Source: Chloroflexota bacterium
GTDB lineage: Bacteria; Chloroflexota; Dehalococcoidia; Dehalococcoidales; RBG-16-60-22
Assembly: GCA_016875955.1 (NCBI GenBank)
Contig: VGOH01000074.1
Location: 1 to 6,282 of the forward strand
Length of the DNA: 6,282 bases
Direction of reading: 5' to 3'
In this document: piece by piece, positions 1 to 6,282 of the stretch
Position numbering within the stretch: the first letter of the stretch is position 1
How the letters are laid out: each line of letters starts with the position of its first letter
Notes under the pieces: model-generated
Databases searched by the model: none
The model's input: only the letters and a program-made list of their open reading frames with translations
Told to the model about the DNA's origin: nothing
Position numbers and translations under genes: made by a program

Positions 1-2
1 TG

Positions 3-158
3 AACAGCTCCGATAAGCGACTGGTCGGCAAGAAAGCCAGAGAAAAGGTGGTTGATAGCCAGGGGAATACCATCGTCAGGGCAAATGCCACCATAACTGC
101 CAAGATTGCTGCCAGGCTGGCCGAACTAGCGGATACCAGGGTCAAGGTCAAGCCCTTT
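3..158 (+). other. Basic insertion in beta resembling a beta' segment
   Basis: Sub-gene feature of rpoB. Remembered E. coli, Thermus and Mycobacterium beta proteins go from TPYRKV almost directly to VTDEI. Here at least 50 codons stand in front of VADEI (159-173). The segment starts outside the window, so its full size is unknown. It reads LVGKKAREKVVDSQGNTIVR and continues ANATITAKIAARL, then VKVKPF. That pattern (G-basic, V, GNxIV, N, I, then V-x-V-basic) matches the beta' stretch just before its second zinc cysteines in this same window (4981-5115). Its function is unknown. It should sit near the beta lobe boundary after the rifampicin region. Confidence 0.6.
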
Positions 159-2396
159 GTCGCCGATGAAATCATTCTGCTGTCCGCTGATGAGGAAGAG
201 GAATTCACCATCGCACAGGCAAATGCCCGCCTGGACGAAAATAACCAGTTCCTGGAAGAAAAAGTAGAAGCCAGGCGAGGCAGCCACTACCTGCCGGAGA
301 CAGCGGATAACATAGACCTGATGGACGTCTCCCCCAGGCAAATCGTCAGCGTGGCCACGGCGCTGATACCTTTCCTGGAACATAATGACGCCAACCGCGC
401 CCTGATGGGGGCCAATATGCAGCGGCAGGCGGTGCCCCTGCTCGCGCCCGAGGCGCCCGTGGTGGCCACCGGTATGGAAATAGAAGCGGCCAGACACAGC
501 GGGCAGGTCCTCTTTGCCAGAAATGCCGGTGTCGTTACTGAAATCGGCAGCGTCAGCGATGCCGGTGCTGAAGCCAGATACCGCATCGTCATCACCACCG
601 ATAGCGGCCACAAAGACGAATATGACCTGATGAAATTTGTCCGTACCAACCAGGGCACGTGCATCAATCAGCGCCCTTTGGTTAATAAAGGTGACAGTGT
701 GCAAGCCGGACAGGTGATTGCGGATAGTTCGGCCACGGAAAACGGTGAACTGGCGCTGGGCCAAAACGTACTCTGCGCTTTCATGAGCTGGGAAGGCTAT
801 AATTTTGAAGATGCCATCATCATCAGCAGCCGTCTGGTGGAAGATGACAAGTTCAGCTCAATCCACATCGCCAAACATGAGGTGGAAGCACGCGATACCA
901 AGCTTGGCCCGGAAGAAATCACCCGTGATATCCCCAATGTTGGTGAGGAAAGCCTGCGCGAACTAGACGAAAATGGCATCATCAGAATCGGCGCCGAAGT
1001 AGGCCCTGATGATACCCTGGTGGGCAAGATTACGCCCCGCGGCGAGACCGAGCTTTCCGCCGAAGAGAAACTGCTGCGGGCGATATTCGGTGAGAAGGCC
1101 CGCGATGTTAAAGACACTTCACTGCGCGTGCCGCACGGCGAGTGGGGCAAAGTTATTAATGTCAGAATATACTCCCGCCGGGACAGCGGTGATGACCTGC
1201 CCGCCGGCGTCAATGAATGGGTACAGGTATGGATTGCCCAGAAAAGAAAGGTCTCGGTGGGGGACAAGCTGGCCGGACGCCATGGCAACAAGGGGGTTAT
1301 CGCCCTTATTGCCCCCAAAGAGGATATGCCCTTCCTGCCCGATGGCACGCCGGTTGATATCATCCTAGACCCCATCGGGGTCCCGTCCCGCATGAACATC
1401 GGCCAGGTCCTGGAGACCCATCTCGGGTGGGCAGCGCAGACACTGGGTTTCAGGGTGCTCACGCCGGTCTTTGACGGTGCCAATGATATCTCTATTGAAG
1501 ACGCCCTGGCCAGAGCCTGGATCGCCCATGAAGCCGCCGCTGTTGATTATTCACCAGACAGAGAGCCATCGTCAATTCATCTGGAAGTGGCCAAAGCCTG
1601 GGTTGGCAGTCACGGCTATGACGGTGAGCAGGTATTCAATGACGACTATCCCGGAGAGGCAAGAGACGTCTGCCTGCGCATCTGGCTGGAGGGACTTGGC
1701 GTACCCAGCCGGGAATTGAGCCAGAATGATTTACTGCAGGCAGTGGAAAAGGTCAGTCTGGAAAGAAGGGCTGTCCCGCCGACGTTCGGCAAAGTGGTGT
1801 TACGCGATGGACGGACCGGCGAGCCTTTTGACCAGCCGGTGACCGTGGGCAATATTTACATGATGAAGCTCATTCACCTGGTTGAGGACAAGGTACATTC
1901 CCGCTCCACTGGCCCCTACTCGCTGATTACGCAGCAGCCTCTGGGCGGCAAGGCTCAGTTCGGCGGCCAGCGTTTTGGTGAAATGGAGGTATGGGCACTG
2001 GAGGCATATGGTGCCGCCCACAACCTGCAGGAAATGCTCACCATAAAGTCAGACGACGTCACCGGACGGGCTAAAGGCTATGAAGCGATTATCAAGGGTG
2101 AGGATATCCTGCAGCCCGGAGTGCCGGAGTCATTCAAAGTTCTGGTCAAAGAACTGCAGAGTTTAGGTCTGGCCCTTGAGGTAATCAACGAAAGAGAAGC
2201 GGGCATTATCGCCGGTGAAGAAGCGATTGAAGAGGCCAGCAGGCCGGAGGCCGGACCAGTTGCCCTTGAAGAAACCCCCAAACTGGAAGCCGATTTAACT
2301 GAAGCTGAAGAAGAACCCGCCGTACCGGATGCCGAGTCTAATGAGATTGAAGATACGTTTTTAAGAGAGGTAACAGAAGAAGATGCTGGAGATTAA
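3..2396 (+). CDS. rpoB: DNA-directed RNA polymerase subunit beta, C-terminal part (5' end outside window)
   Basis: Beta subunit of RNA polymerase; with beta' it forms the catalytic cleft in the cytoplasm. The frame is open from the first bases of the window, so the GTG at 48 is an internal valine codon, not the start. The first part of the protein, including the rifampicin pocket, lies upstream. In order: a basic insertion (3-158), PFLEHNDANRALMGANMQRQ (369-428), GYNFEDAI with the acidic Glu-Asp pair (795-818), the flap tip EEKLLRAIFGEKARDVKD (around 1062-1115), and GDKLAGRHGNKG (1260-1295), whose two lysines match E. coli K1065 and K1073. Then come PSRMNIGQVLETHLG, a long insertion (1482-1787), DGRTGEPF, and the C-terminal clamp block QQPLGGKAQFGGQRFGEMEV followed by EAYGAA (1932-2021). 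The E. coli SI2 insertion is absent. After the usual family end (SLGLALEV) there is a 68-residue acidic tail. The stop is TAA at 2394. All invariant motifs in the visible part are intact, so this is a working gene. Identity is certain; taxonomic placement is less so. Confidence 0.98.
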   Translation, partial: NSSDKRLVGKKAREKVVDSQGNTIVRANATITAKIAARLAELADTRVKVKPFVADEIILLSADEEEEFTIAQANARLDENNQFLEEKVEARRGSHYLPETADNIDLMDVSPRQIVSVATALIPFLEHNDANRALMGANMQRQAVPLLAPEAPVVATGMEIEAARHSGQVLFARNAGVVTEIGSVSDAGAEARYRIVITTDSGHKDEYDLMKFVRTNQGTCINQRPLVNKGDSVQAGQVIADSSATENGELALGQNVLCAFMSWEGYNFEDAIIISSRLVEDDKFSSIHIAKHEVEARDTKLGPEEITRDIPNVGEESLRELDENGIIRIGAEVGPDDTLVGKITPRGETELSAEEKLLRAIFGEKARDVKDTSLRVPHGEWGKVINVRIYSRRDSGDDLPAGVNEWVQVWIAQKRKVSVGDKLAGRHGNKGVIALIAPKEDMPFLPDGTPVDIILDPIGVPSRMNIGQVLETHLGWAAQTLGFRVLTPVFDGANDISIEDALARAWIAHEAAAVDYSPDREPSSIHLEVAKAWVGSHGYDGEQVFNDDYPGEARDVCLRIWLEGLGVPSRELSQNDLLQAVEKVSLERRAVPPTFGKVVLRDGRTGEPFDQPVTVGNIYMMKLIHLVEDKVHSRSTGPYSLITQQPLGGKAQFGGQRFGEMEVWALEAYGAAHNLQEMLTIKSDDVTGRAKGYEAIIKGEDILQPGVPESFKVLVKELQSLGLALEVINEREAGIIAGEEAIEEASRPEAGPVALEETPKLEADLTEAEEEPAVPDAESNEIEDTFLREVTEEDAGD
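1482..1787 (+). other. Helical Trp-containing insertion in beta between VFDGA and the DGRTGEPF block
   Basis: Sub-gene feature of rpoB. About 102 codons separate TPVFDGA from GKVVLRDGRTGEPF, compared with roughly 17 in E. coli and, from memory, about 60 in Thermus. The position is therefore a known variable site, but this version is long. It is mostly predicted helix by composition and has three similar [RK]-[AI]-W-[ILV] stretches: RAWIAHE, KAWVGSHG and RIWLEGLG. Their Trp codons are at 1518, 1599 and 1683. The frame and base composition stay continuous with flanking rpoB, so it is part of the protein, not a foreign element. Function unknown. Confidence 0.7.
2190..2393 (+). other. Acidic C-terminal tail of beta
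   Basis: Sub-gene feature of rpoB. After the conserved family end the frame continues for 68 codons with 25 Asp/Glu and only 4 Lys/Arg, rich in Ala and Pro, so probably disordered. E. coli beta ends within a few residues of this point and Thermus extends only briefly. The last codons double as the translation start of rpoC, which may constrain part of this sequence at the nucleotide level. Confidence 0.75.
2365..2370 (+). promoter_or_regulatory. Probable ribosome binding site of rpoC
   Basis: GAGAGG, a partial match to the anti-16S consensus, lies inside the last codons of rpoB with a 12-base spacer to ATG 2383. The spacer is longer than the usual 5-9 bases, and a purine run (gaagaag) sits immediately before the ATG and could help. 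Ribosomes finishing rpoB pass through this site, so coupled initiation is plausible. The start itself is decided by protein similarity rather than by this site. Confidence 0.45.
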
Positions 2397-5300
2397 TGAT
2401 TTTGATGCGGTGCGTATTTCTCTGGCCTCGCCGGAGCAGATCCGGAGCTGGTCATACGGTGAGGTAACCAAGCCGGAAACCATCAATTACCGCACGCTGA
2501 AACCAGAACGTGACGGCCTGTTCTGCGAGAGAATATTTGGCCCCACCAAGGACTTTGAGTGTTACTGCGGCAAGTATAAGAAAATTCGCTACAAGGGCGT
2601 AATCTGCGACAAGTGCGGTGTTGAGGTGGCCCGGGCCAAGGTCCGCCGGGAACGTATGGGCCATATTGAGCTGGCCTGCCCGGTAAGCCATATCTGGTTC
2701 GCCAAGGGAACCCCCAGCCGCCTGGGCCTACTGCTTGACCTTTCACCACGCAGCCTGGAACACGTCCTCTACTTTTCCAACTACATGATAACCTCGGTCA
2801 ATGAAGAGGCACGCCAGGAAGCGATAAGACAACTGCAGGAAAGTACCTCCGCGGAAATTGCCGAACGGCAGAAGGTGGTTGATGAAAGAATTGCCCAGAT
2901 GGAGAAGGAAGGGGCCAGCGTTGAGGAAATCAACGAACTGCGCCGCCATGCCACCGAGGAGAAGATACAGCTTGAGGAAAACCTGACCAACGAGGTGGAG
3001 CAGCTGAAAAACCTGCATGTGAAAGGGATGCTCAATGAGAGCCAGTACCATGAAATGAAGCTGAAACATGGCGAGATTTTTGAAGCCGGGATGGGCGCTG
3101 AAGCCATCCTGCAGATTATACAGGACATTGACCTGGATAAGCTGCGCAATGATTTGCTGCTGGAAACCCAGTCCTCTTCGGGACAGAAGCGCAAGAAAGC
3201 GAGCAAGCAGCTGCGGGTGGTGGAGGCGTTCCGCAACAGCGGCAACAAACCGGAATGGATGATACTGACGGTCCTGCCGGTATTGCCCCCGGACCTGCGG
3301 CCCATGGTCCAGCTCGATGGCGGCAGATTCGCTACCAGCGACCTCAATGACCTTTACCGGCGGGTTATCAACCGCAATAATCGCCTGCGCCACCTGATAG
3401 AAATCGGTGCCCCGGAAATCATCATCCGCAACGAGAAGCGGATGCTACAGGAGGCTGTTGACTCGCTAATTGATAACGGCCGGCGCGGCCGCGCCATCTC
3501 GGTGAGCGGCAATCATAAATTGAAGTCGCTCTCCGATATGCTCCGTGGCAAACAGGGGCGGTTCCGCCAGAACCTGCTCGGCAAAAGGGTGGATTATAGC
3601 GGCCGCTCTGTCATCGTGGTCGGCCCGGAGCTCAGGCTGAACCAGTGCGGCCTGCCCAGACGCATGGCCCTGGAGCTCTTCAAGCCCTTTGTCATGCACC
3701 GCCTGGTAATGCAGGGGCTCGCCCCGAATATCAAGAGCGCCCGGCGACTGGTGGAGAGGGCCAAGCCGGAAGTGTACGATATCCTGGAAGAAGTGGTCAA
3801 GGAGCGACCCGTCTGGCTGAACCGGGCACCCACCCTGCACCGCCTCAGCATTCAGGCATTTGAGCCAGTGCTTATTGATGGCAGCGCCATCCAGATTCAC
3901 CCGCTCGTCTGCTCGGCGTTCAATGCTGACTTTGATGGCGACCAGATGGCCTGTCATATCCCGCTCTCCAGGGCCGCGGTACGCGAGGCGAGAGAGCTGG
4001 CGCTCAGCCGGCACAACATGCTGCTGCCCAGCAGCGGTGAACCAACGGTTACCCCCACCCTTGATATGGTGTTTGGCTGTTACTATCTCACCACGGAAAG
4101 GCCCGACGCCAAAGGTGAAGGCAGGCGATTCGGCAGCTTTGATGAAGCCAAGCTCGCCTATGAGATGGGCAATGTTGACCTCCGCGCTAAAATCCTGGTC
4201 AGAGACCAGGGGAAAGACGGCCAACAAATTGAGACCACCGTAGGTCGGATAATATTTAACGAAATCCTCCCGCCGGAACTTGGCTTCCAGAACAAAATCA
4301 TTGACAAGGCCGGACTTAAGCAGATTGTCTCGGAGTGCTGTCGTATACTAGATGACGAAAAGACCGCCAGGGTGCTTGACAGCGTCAAGCAGTTAGGCTT
4401 CCGCTACGCCACCAAGTCCGGCATTACCATTGCCATGAATGATATTGAGGTTCCGGAAGGCAAAGCCAAGTTACTTGAAGAAGCGGAAGAGAGGATAGCC
4501 ATCATTGAGAACCAGTTGAACCGCGGATTGATAACCGACGATGAGCGGTATAACAGCGTCGTTGGCGTCTGGATGGAAACCATGGACCGCATCACCAGCA
4601 CCATCTCGGATACCCTTGACCGCTACGGCGGCATACACATGATGGCCACTTCCGGCGCCAAAGGTAATATTTCCCAGATAACGCAGATGGCCGGCATGCG
4701 CGGTCTGATGACCGACCCTTCCGGCAAAATCATTGACTACCCCATTAAATCCAGCCTGCGGGAAGGACATACCGTTCTGGAGTACTTCATCTCCACGCAC
4801 GGCGCCCGAAAAGGCCTGGCCGATACCGCGCTGAGAACCTCGGAAAGCGGTTACCTGACCCGCCGACTTATTGATGTCTCCCAGGACGTCATTATTTTTG
4901 AAGAGGACTGCGGCACCGTGGACGGTATCTGGATTTCAGAGCCGCAGGAAAAAACACTGCTGCCACCGTTTATTGAGCGCATTTCTGGCCGGCTGGTGGC
5001 AAGCCCGGTAGCCCATCCCAAAACCGGAAAAATCATCGCCGACCGAAATGAGGAAATCGATGAACAGAAAGTGGCCGAAATCATCAACGCCGGAATCAGC
5101 CGGGTGCACGTCAGGTCGCCCCTTTCCTGCCAGTCCAAACGGGGTATCTGTCAGGCGTGCTATGGACGAGACCTGGCCCATGGCAGGCTGGTTGAACCCA
5201 AGACAGCGGTTGGCATCATCGCCGCCCAGAGCATCGGCGAACCGGGCACCCAGCTTACTCTGCGTACCTTCCACACCGGCGGCGTTGTCGGCCTGGACAT

Positions 5301-6282
5301 CACCAGCGGTCTGCCCAGAGTGGAAGAGCTATTTGAGGCCCGAACCCCCAAAGGTCAGGCCATTATTTCCGAAATAGATGGCACTGCCGAAGTTATTCAG
5401 GATGACCAGGGACGGAGAATCAAGATCACGAGTTCCGAGACTTACCGCGATGAATATGCCCTCCCTGCCGGCTGGCAGGCAGCGGTGCCGGACAAACAGT
5501 GGGTGGATATCGGCACGGTGCTCGCCACCAAAGCCCCACAAAAGAAAGCCAAAAGCAAGGCCGTTAAGCCCGCCGAGGAGACACCGCCCATCGTGGCACG
5601 CATTGCCGGCGAGGTCAGCATTGCCCACGGGCAGTTGTTCATCAGTTATGAAGAACGCGAGGAAAGGGAGTACATTGTCCCCACGGCGGCCGGCATCAGG
5701 GTCCAGTCAGGAGACACGATACGTGCTGGCCAGCAGCTTACCGATGGCTCGGTTAACCCTCAGGACATCCTGCGCATCCTCGGGCGCGAAGCCGTGCAGC
5801 AATACCTTGTTGATGAAGTCCAGAAAGTGTACCGCTCACAGGGCGTCAATATCAACGATAAGCACATTGAGATTATCGCCCATCAGATGCTGACCAAAGT
5901 GCGCATTGACTTCGCCGGCGATACTGACCTGGTTCCGGATGAACTGGTGGAAAGGTTTGTCTACGAGGATATAAACGCCAAAGTGCTGGCGGAAGGCGGT
6001 GAGCCGGCCACAGCGCACACGGTGCTGCTGGGCATCACCAGAGCCTCGTTGAACACGGCTAGCTGGCTGGCGGCGGCTTCCTTCCAGGAAACAACCCGTG
6101 TGCTCACTGAAGCCGCGGTATATGGGAAAATAGACAAGCTGATTGGCCTCAAAGAGAACGTTATCATCGGCAAATTGATTCCAGCCCATTACCCGCCGCT
6201 TGAAGAGGCGCCGGAGGCGCTCCCGGAAAAGGTGGGCGCATTATCGGAACAGGCACCCGGCGAGATGACCGGGGAGGCCGCT
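2383..6282 (+). CDS. rpoC: DNA-directed RNA polymerase subunit beta' (3' end outside window)
   Basis: Catalytic subunit that binds the active-site magnesium. The start is ATG 2383, because the following MLEINDFDAVRISLASPEQI matches the usual beta' N-terminus. There are 1300 codons with no stop up to the window edge. Motifs: zinc ribbon Cys60, 62, 75, 78; charged helical insertion 140-211; clamp helices about 317-352 (sigma binding); switch region GKQGRFRQNLLGKRVDYSGR (389-408); catalytic NADFDGDQM 514-522 with Asp516, 518, 520 holding magnesium; bridge helix about 796-830 (GARKGLADTAL); second zinc site Cys843, 916, 923, 926; trigger loop with catalytic His964 in LRTFHTGG. The E. coli SI3 insertion is absent and the chain runs directly into DITSGLPRVEELFEAR. 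The jaw carries two sandwich-barrel-like modules (993-1048 and 1069-1120) where remembered homologues have one. The C-terminal block SWLAAASFQETTRVLTEAA is intact, but the usual IPAGTG reads IPAHYPP, followed by a Pro/Glu/Ala-rich tail. The frame starts inside the end of rpoB. Length already matches full beta' proteins without SI3, so the stop probably lies close beyond the edge. Confidence 0.98.
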   Translation, partial: MLEINDFDAVRISLASPEQIRSWSYGEVTKPETINYRTLKPERDGLFCERIFGPTKDFECYCGKYKKIRYKGVICDKCGVEVARAKVRRERMGHIELACPVSHIWFAKGTPSRLGLLLDLSPRSLEHVLYFSNYMITSVNEEARQEAIRQLQESTSAEIAERQKVVDERIAQMEKEGASVEEINELRRHATEEKIQLEENLTNEVEQLKNLHVKGMLNESQYHEMKLKHGEIFEAGMGAEAILQIIQDIDLDKLRNDLLLETQSSSGQKRKKASKQLRVVEAFRNSGNKPEWMILTVLPVLPPDLRPMVQLDGGRFATSDLNDLYRRVINRNNRLRHLIEIGAPEIIIRNEKRMLQEAVDSLIDNGRRGRAISVSGNHKLKSLSDMLRGKQGRFRQNLLGKRVDYSGRSVIVVGPELRLNQCGLPRRMALELFKPFVMHRLVMQGLAPNIKSARRLVERAKPEVYDILEEVVKERPVWLNRAPTLHRLSIQAFEPVLIDGSAIQIHPLVCSAFNADFDGDQMACHIPLSRAAVREARELALSRHNMLLPSSGEPTVTPTLDMVFGCYYLTTERPDAKGEGRRFGSFDEAKLAYEMGNVDLRAKILVRDQGKDGQQIETTVGRIIFNEILPPELGFQNKIIDKAGLKQIVSECCRILDDEKTARVLDSVKQLGFRYATKSGITIAMNDIEVPEGKAKLLEEAEERIAIIENQLNRGLITDDERYNSVVGVWMETMDRITSTISDTLDRYGGIHMMATSGAKGNISQITQMAGMRGLMTDPSGKIIDYPIKSSLREGHTVLEYFISTHGARKGLADTALRTSESGYLTRRLIDVSQDVIIFEEDCGTVDGIWISEPQEKTLLPPFIERISGRLVASPVAHPKTGKIIADRNEEIDEQKVAEIINAGISRVHVRSPLSCQSKRGICQACYGRDLAHGRLVEPKTAVGIIAAQSIGEPGTQLTLRTFHTGGVVGLDITSGLPRVEELFEARTPKGQAIISEIDGTAEVIQDDQGRRIKITSSETYRDEYALPAGWQAAVPDKQWVDIGTVLATKAPQKKAKSKAVKPAEETPPIVARIAGEVSIAHGQLFISYEEREEREYIVPTAAGIRVQSGDTIRAGQQLTDGSVNPQDILRILGREAVQQYLVDEVQKVYRSQGVNINDKHIEIIAHQMLTKVRIDFAGDTDLVPDELVERFVYEDINAKVLAEGGEPATAHTVLLGITRASLNTASWLAAASFQETTRVLTEAAVYGKIDKLIGLKENVIIGKLIPAHYPPLEEAPEALPEKVGALSEQAPGEMTGEAA
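2800..3015 (+). other. Charged coiled-coil-like insertion in beta'
   Basis: Sub-gene feature of rpoC, residues about 140-211. E. coli beta' passes from the VLYFESYVV segment to LTEEQY in about 20 residues. Here a Glu/Lys/Arg/Gln-rich helical stretch is inserted before GMLNESQYHEMK. From memory, actinobacterial beta' has a similar charged helical insertion at this place, and Thermus has a much larger unrelated domain nearby. The heptad character is judged by eye from repeated hydrophobic spacing between charged residues (QLQES, ERQKVVDERI, EEINELRR). Likely a protruding helical hairpin on the clamp. Confidence 0.65.
5359..5742 (+). repeat. Two tandem sandwich-barrel-like modules in the beta' jaw
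   Basis: Sub-gene feature of rpoC and a protein-level repeat. Copy 1 (residues 993-1048, bases 5359-5526) begins AIISEIDGTAEVI and ends WVDIGTVLA. Copy 2 (residues 1069-1120, bases 5587-5742) begins PIVARIAGEVSIA and ends GDTIRAGQQLT. Shared pattern: I-x-x-I-x-G near the start, a beta strand, an EY-x-P-type turn (DEYALP and REYIVP), then V, I and G at matching places. A Lys/Pro linker (bases 5527-5586, APQKKAKSKAVKP) joins them. The remembered Thermus, Bacillus and Mycobacterium proteins have one module here, and each copy aligns to it. Copy 2 leads into the conserved DGSVNPQDILRILG segment. Confidence 0.65.

Noticed and set aside
48..50. GTG as a possible start of a short rpoB
   Set aside because: The frame is open upstream to the window edge, and the encoded protein lacks the N-terminal part of beta, so this is an internal codon.
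126..764. 212-codon open frame on the - strand
   Set aside because: Antisense to rpoB; no recognisable domain and no convincing start context.
797..1483. 228-codon open frame on the - strand
   Set aside because: Antisense to conserved rpoB motifs (FEDAI to VFDGA). It is Ser/Pro/Arg-rich, typical of a shadow frame, with no separate evidence of expression.
2396..2398. ATG overlapping the rpoB stop (taATGa) as the rpoC start
   Set aside because: It is not in the rpoC frame; the frame-correct ATG at 2383 gives the family N-terminus.
2743..3393. 216-codon open frame on the - strand, with a second overlapping one at 2781-3347
   Set aside because: Antisense to the charged helical insertion and clamp region of rpoC. 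Leu/Phe/Ser-rich runs come from reading Glu/Lys/Gln codons backwards and mimic membrane segments.
3478..3494. GC-rich palindromic run including gcggccgc
   Set aside because: It encodes the conserved NGRRGRA segment of beta'; the symmetry follows from Gly/Arg/Ala codons.
3466..4227. 253-codon open frame on the - strand
   Set aside because: It lies wholly opposite the most conserved part of rpoC (switch region to catalytic loop). Its translation has no recognisable family features and is explained by GC-rich third positions of the + strand gene.
4949..4955. A AAA AAC slippery heptamer
   Set aside because: It is in the wrong register relative to the rpoC codons (gaa aaa aca), and conserved beta' sequence continues in the same frame, so programmed frameshifting is not supported.
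5464..5479. Perfect 6-bp hairpin (cctgcc, loop ggct, ggcagg)
   Set aside because: Inside the rpoC frame with no T-run after it and coding for ordinary residues; not a terminator.

Overview
The window holds one thing: the junction and most of the length of the two large RNA polymerase subunit genes, rpoB (beta, 5' end outside the window) followed by rpoC (beta', open to the last base of the window), both on the + strand. There is essentially no non-coding DNA. I found no RNA gene, mobile element, CRISPR array, promoter or terminator. Long open frames on the other strand and in other frames are shadows of the two genes.

Organism: base composition is moderately GC-rich (judged by eye). Both proteins are bacterial. 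They lack the E. coli lineage insertions SI2 (beta) and SI3 (beta' trigger loop). Beta' carries a charged helical insertion near residues 140-211 and a GGRFATSDLNDLYRR region preceded by 'MVQLD', both as I remember them from Actinobacteria. Other stretches recall Thermus. This mosaic, the 14-base rpoB/rpoC overlap and the long acidic tails suggest a Chloroflexota member, perhaps Dehalococcoidia-like. That is inference from remembered homologues, at roughly 60% confidence.

Layout: 3-2396 is the C-terminal two thirds of RpoB, from just after the rifampicin region, through the active-site lysines and flap, to the C-terminal clamp segment and an acidic tail. 2383-6282 is RpoC from its start codon through 1300 codons without a stop: zinc ribbon, helical insertion, clamp helices, NADFDGDQM catalytic loop, bridge helix, second zinc site, trigger loop, jaw with sandwich-barrel modules, and the C-terminal region. 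Beta and beta' together form the catalytic cleft of RNA polymerase with the alpha dimer and omega. The overlapping reading frames fit coupled, equimolar synthesis.

I see no undescribed system here. The points worth a second look are lineage-specific protein architecture. The main ones are an apparent tandem duplication of a sandwich-barrel module in the beta' jaw, an insertion in beta that resembles a segment of beta' next to its second zinc site, a Trp-containing helical insertion of about 85 extra residues in beta, and changes at both C-termini.
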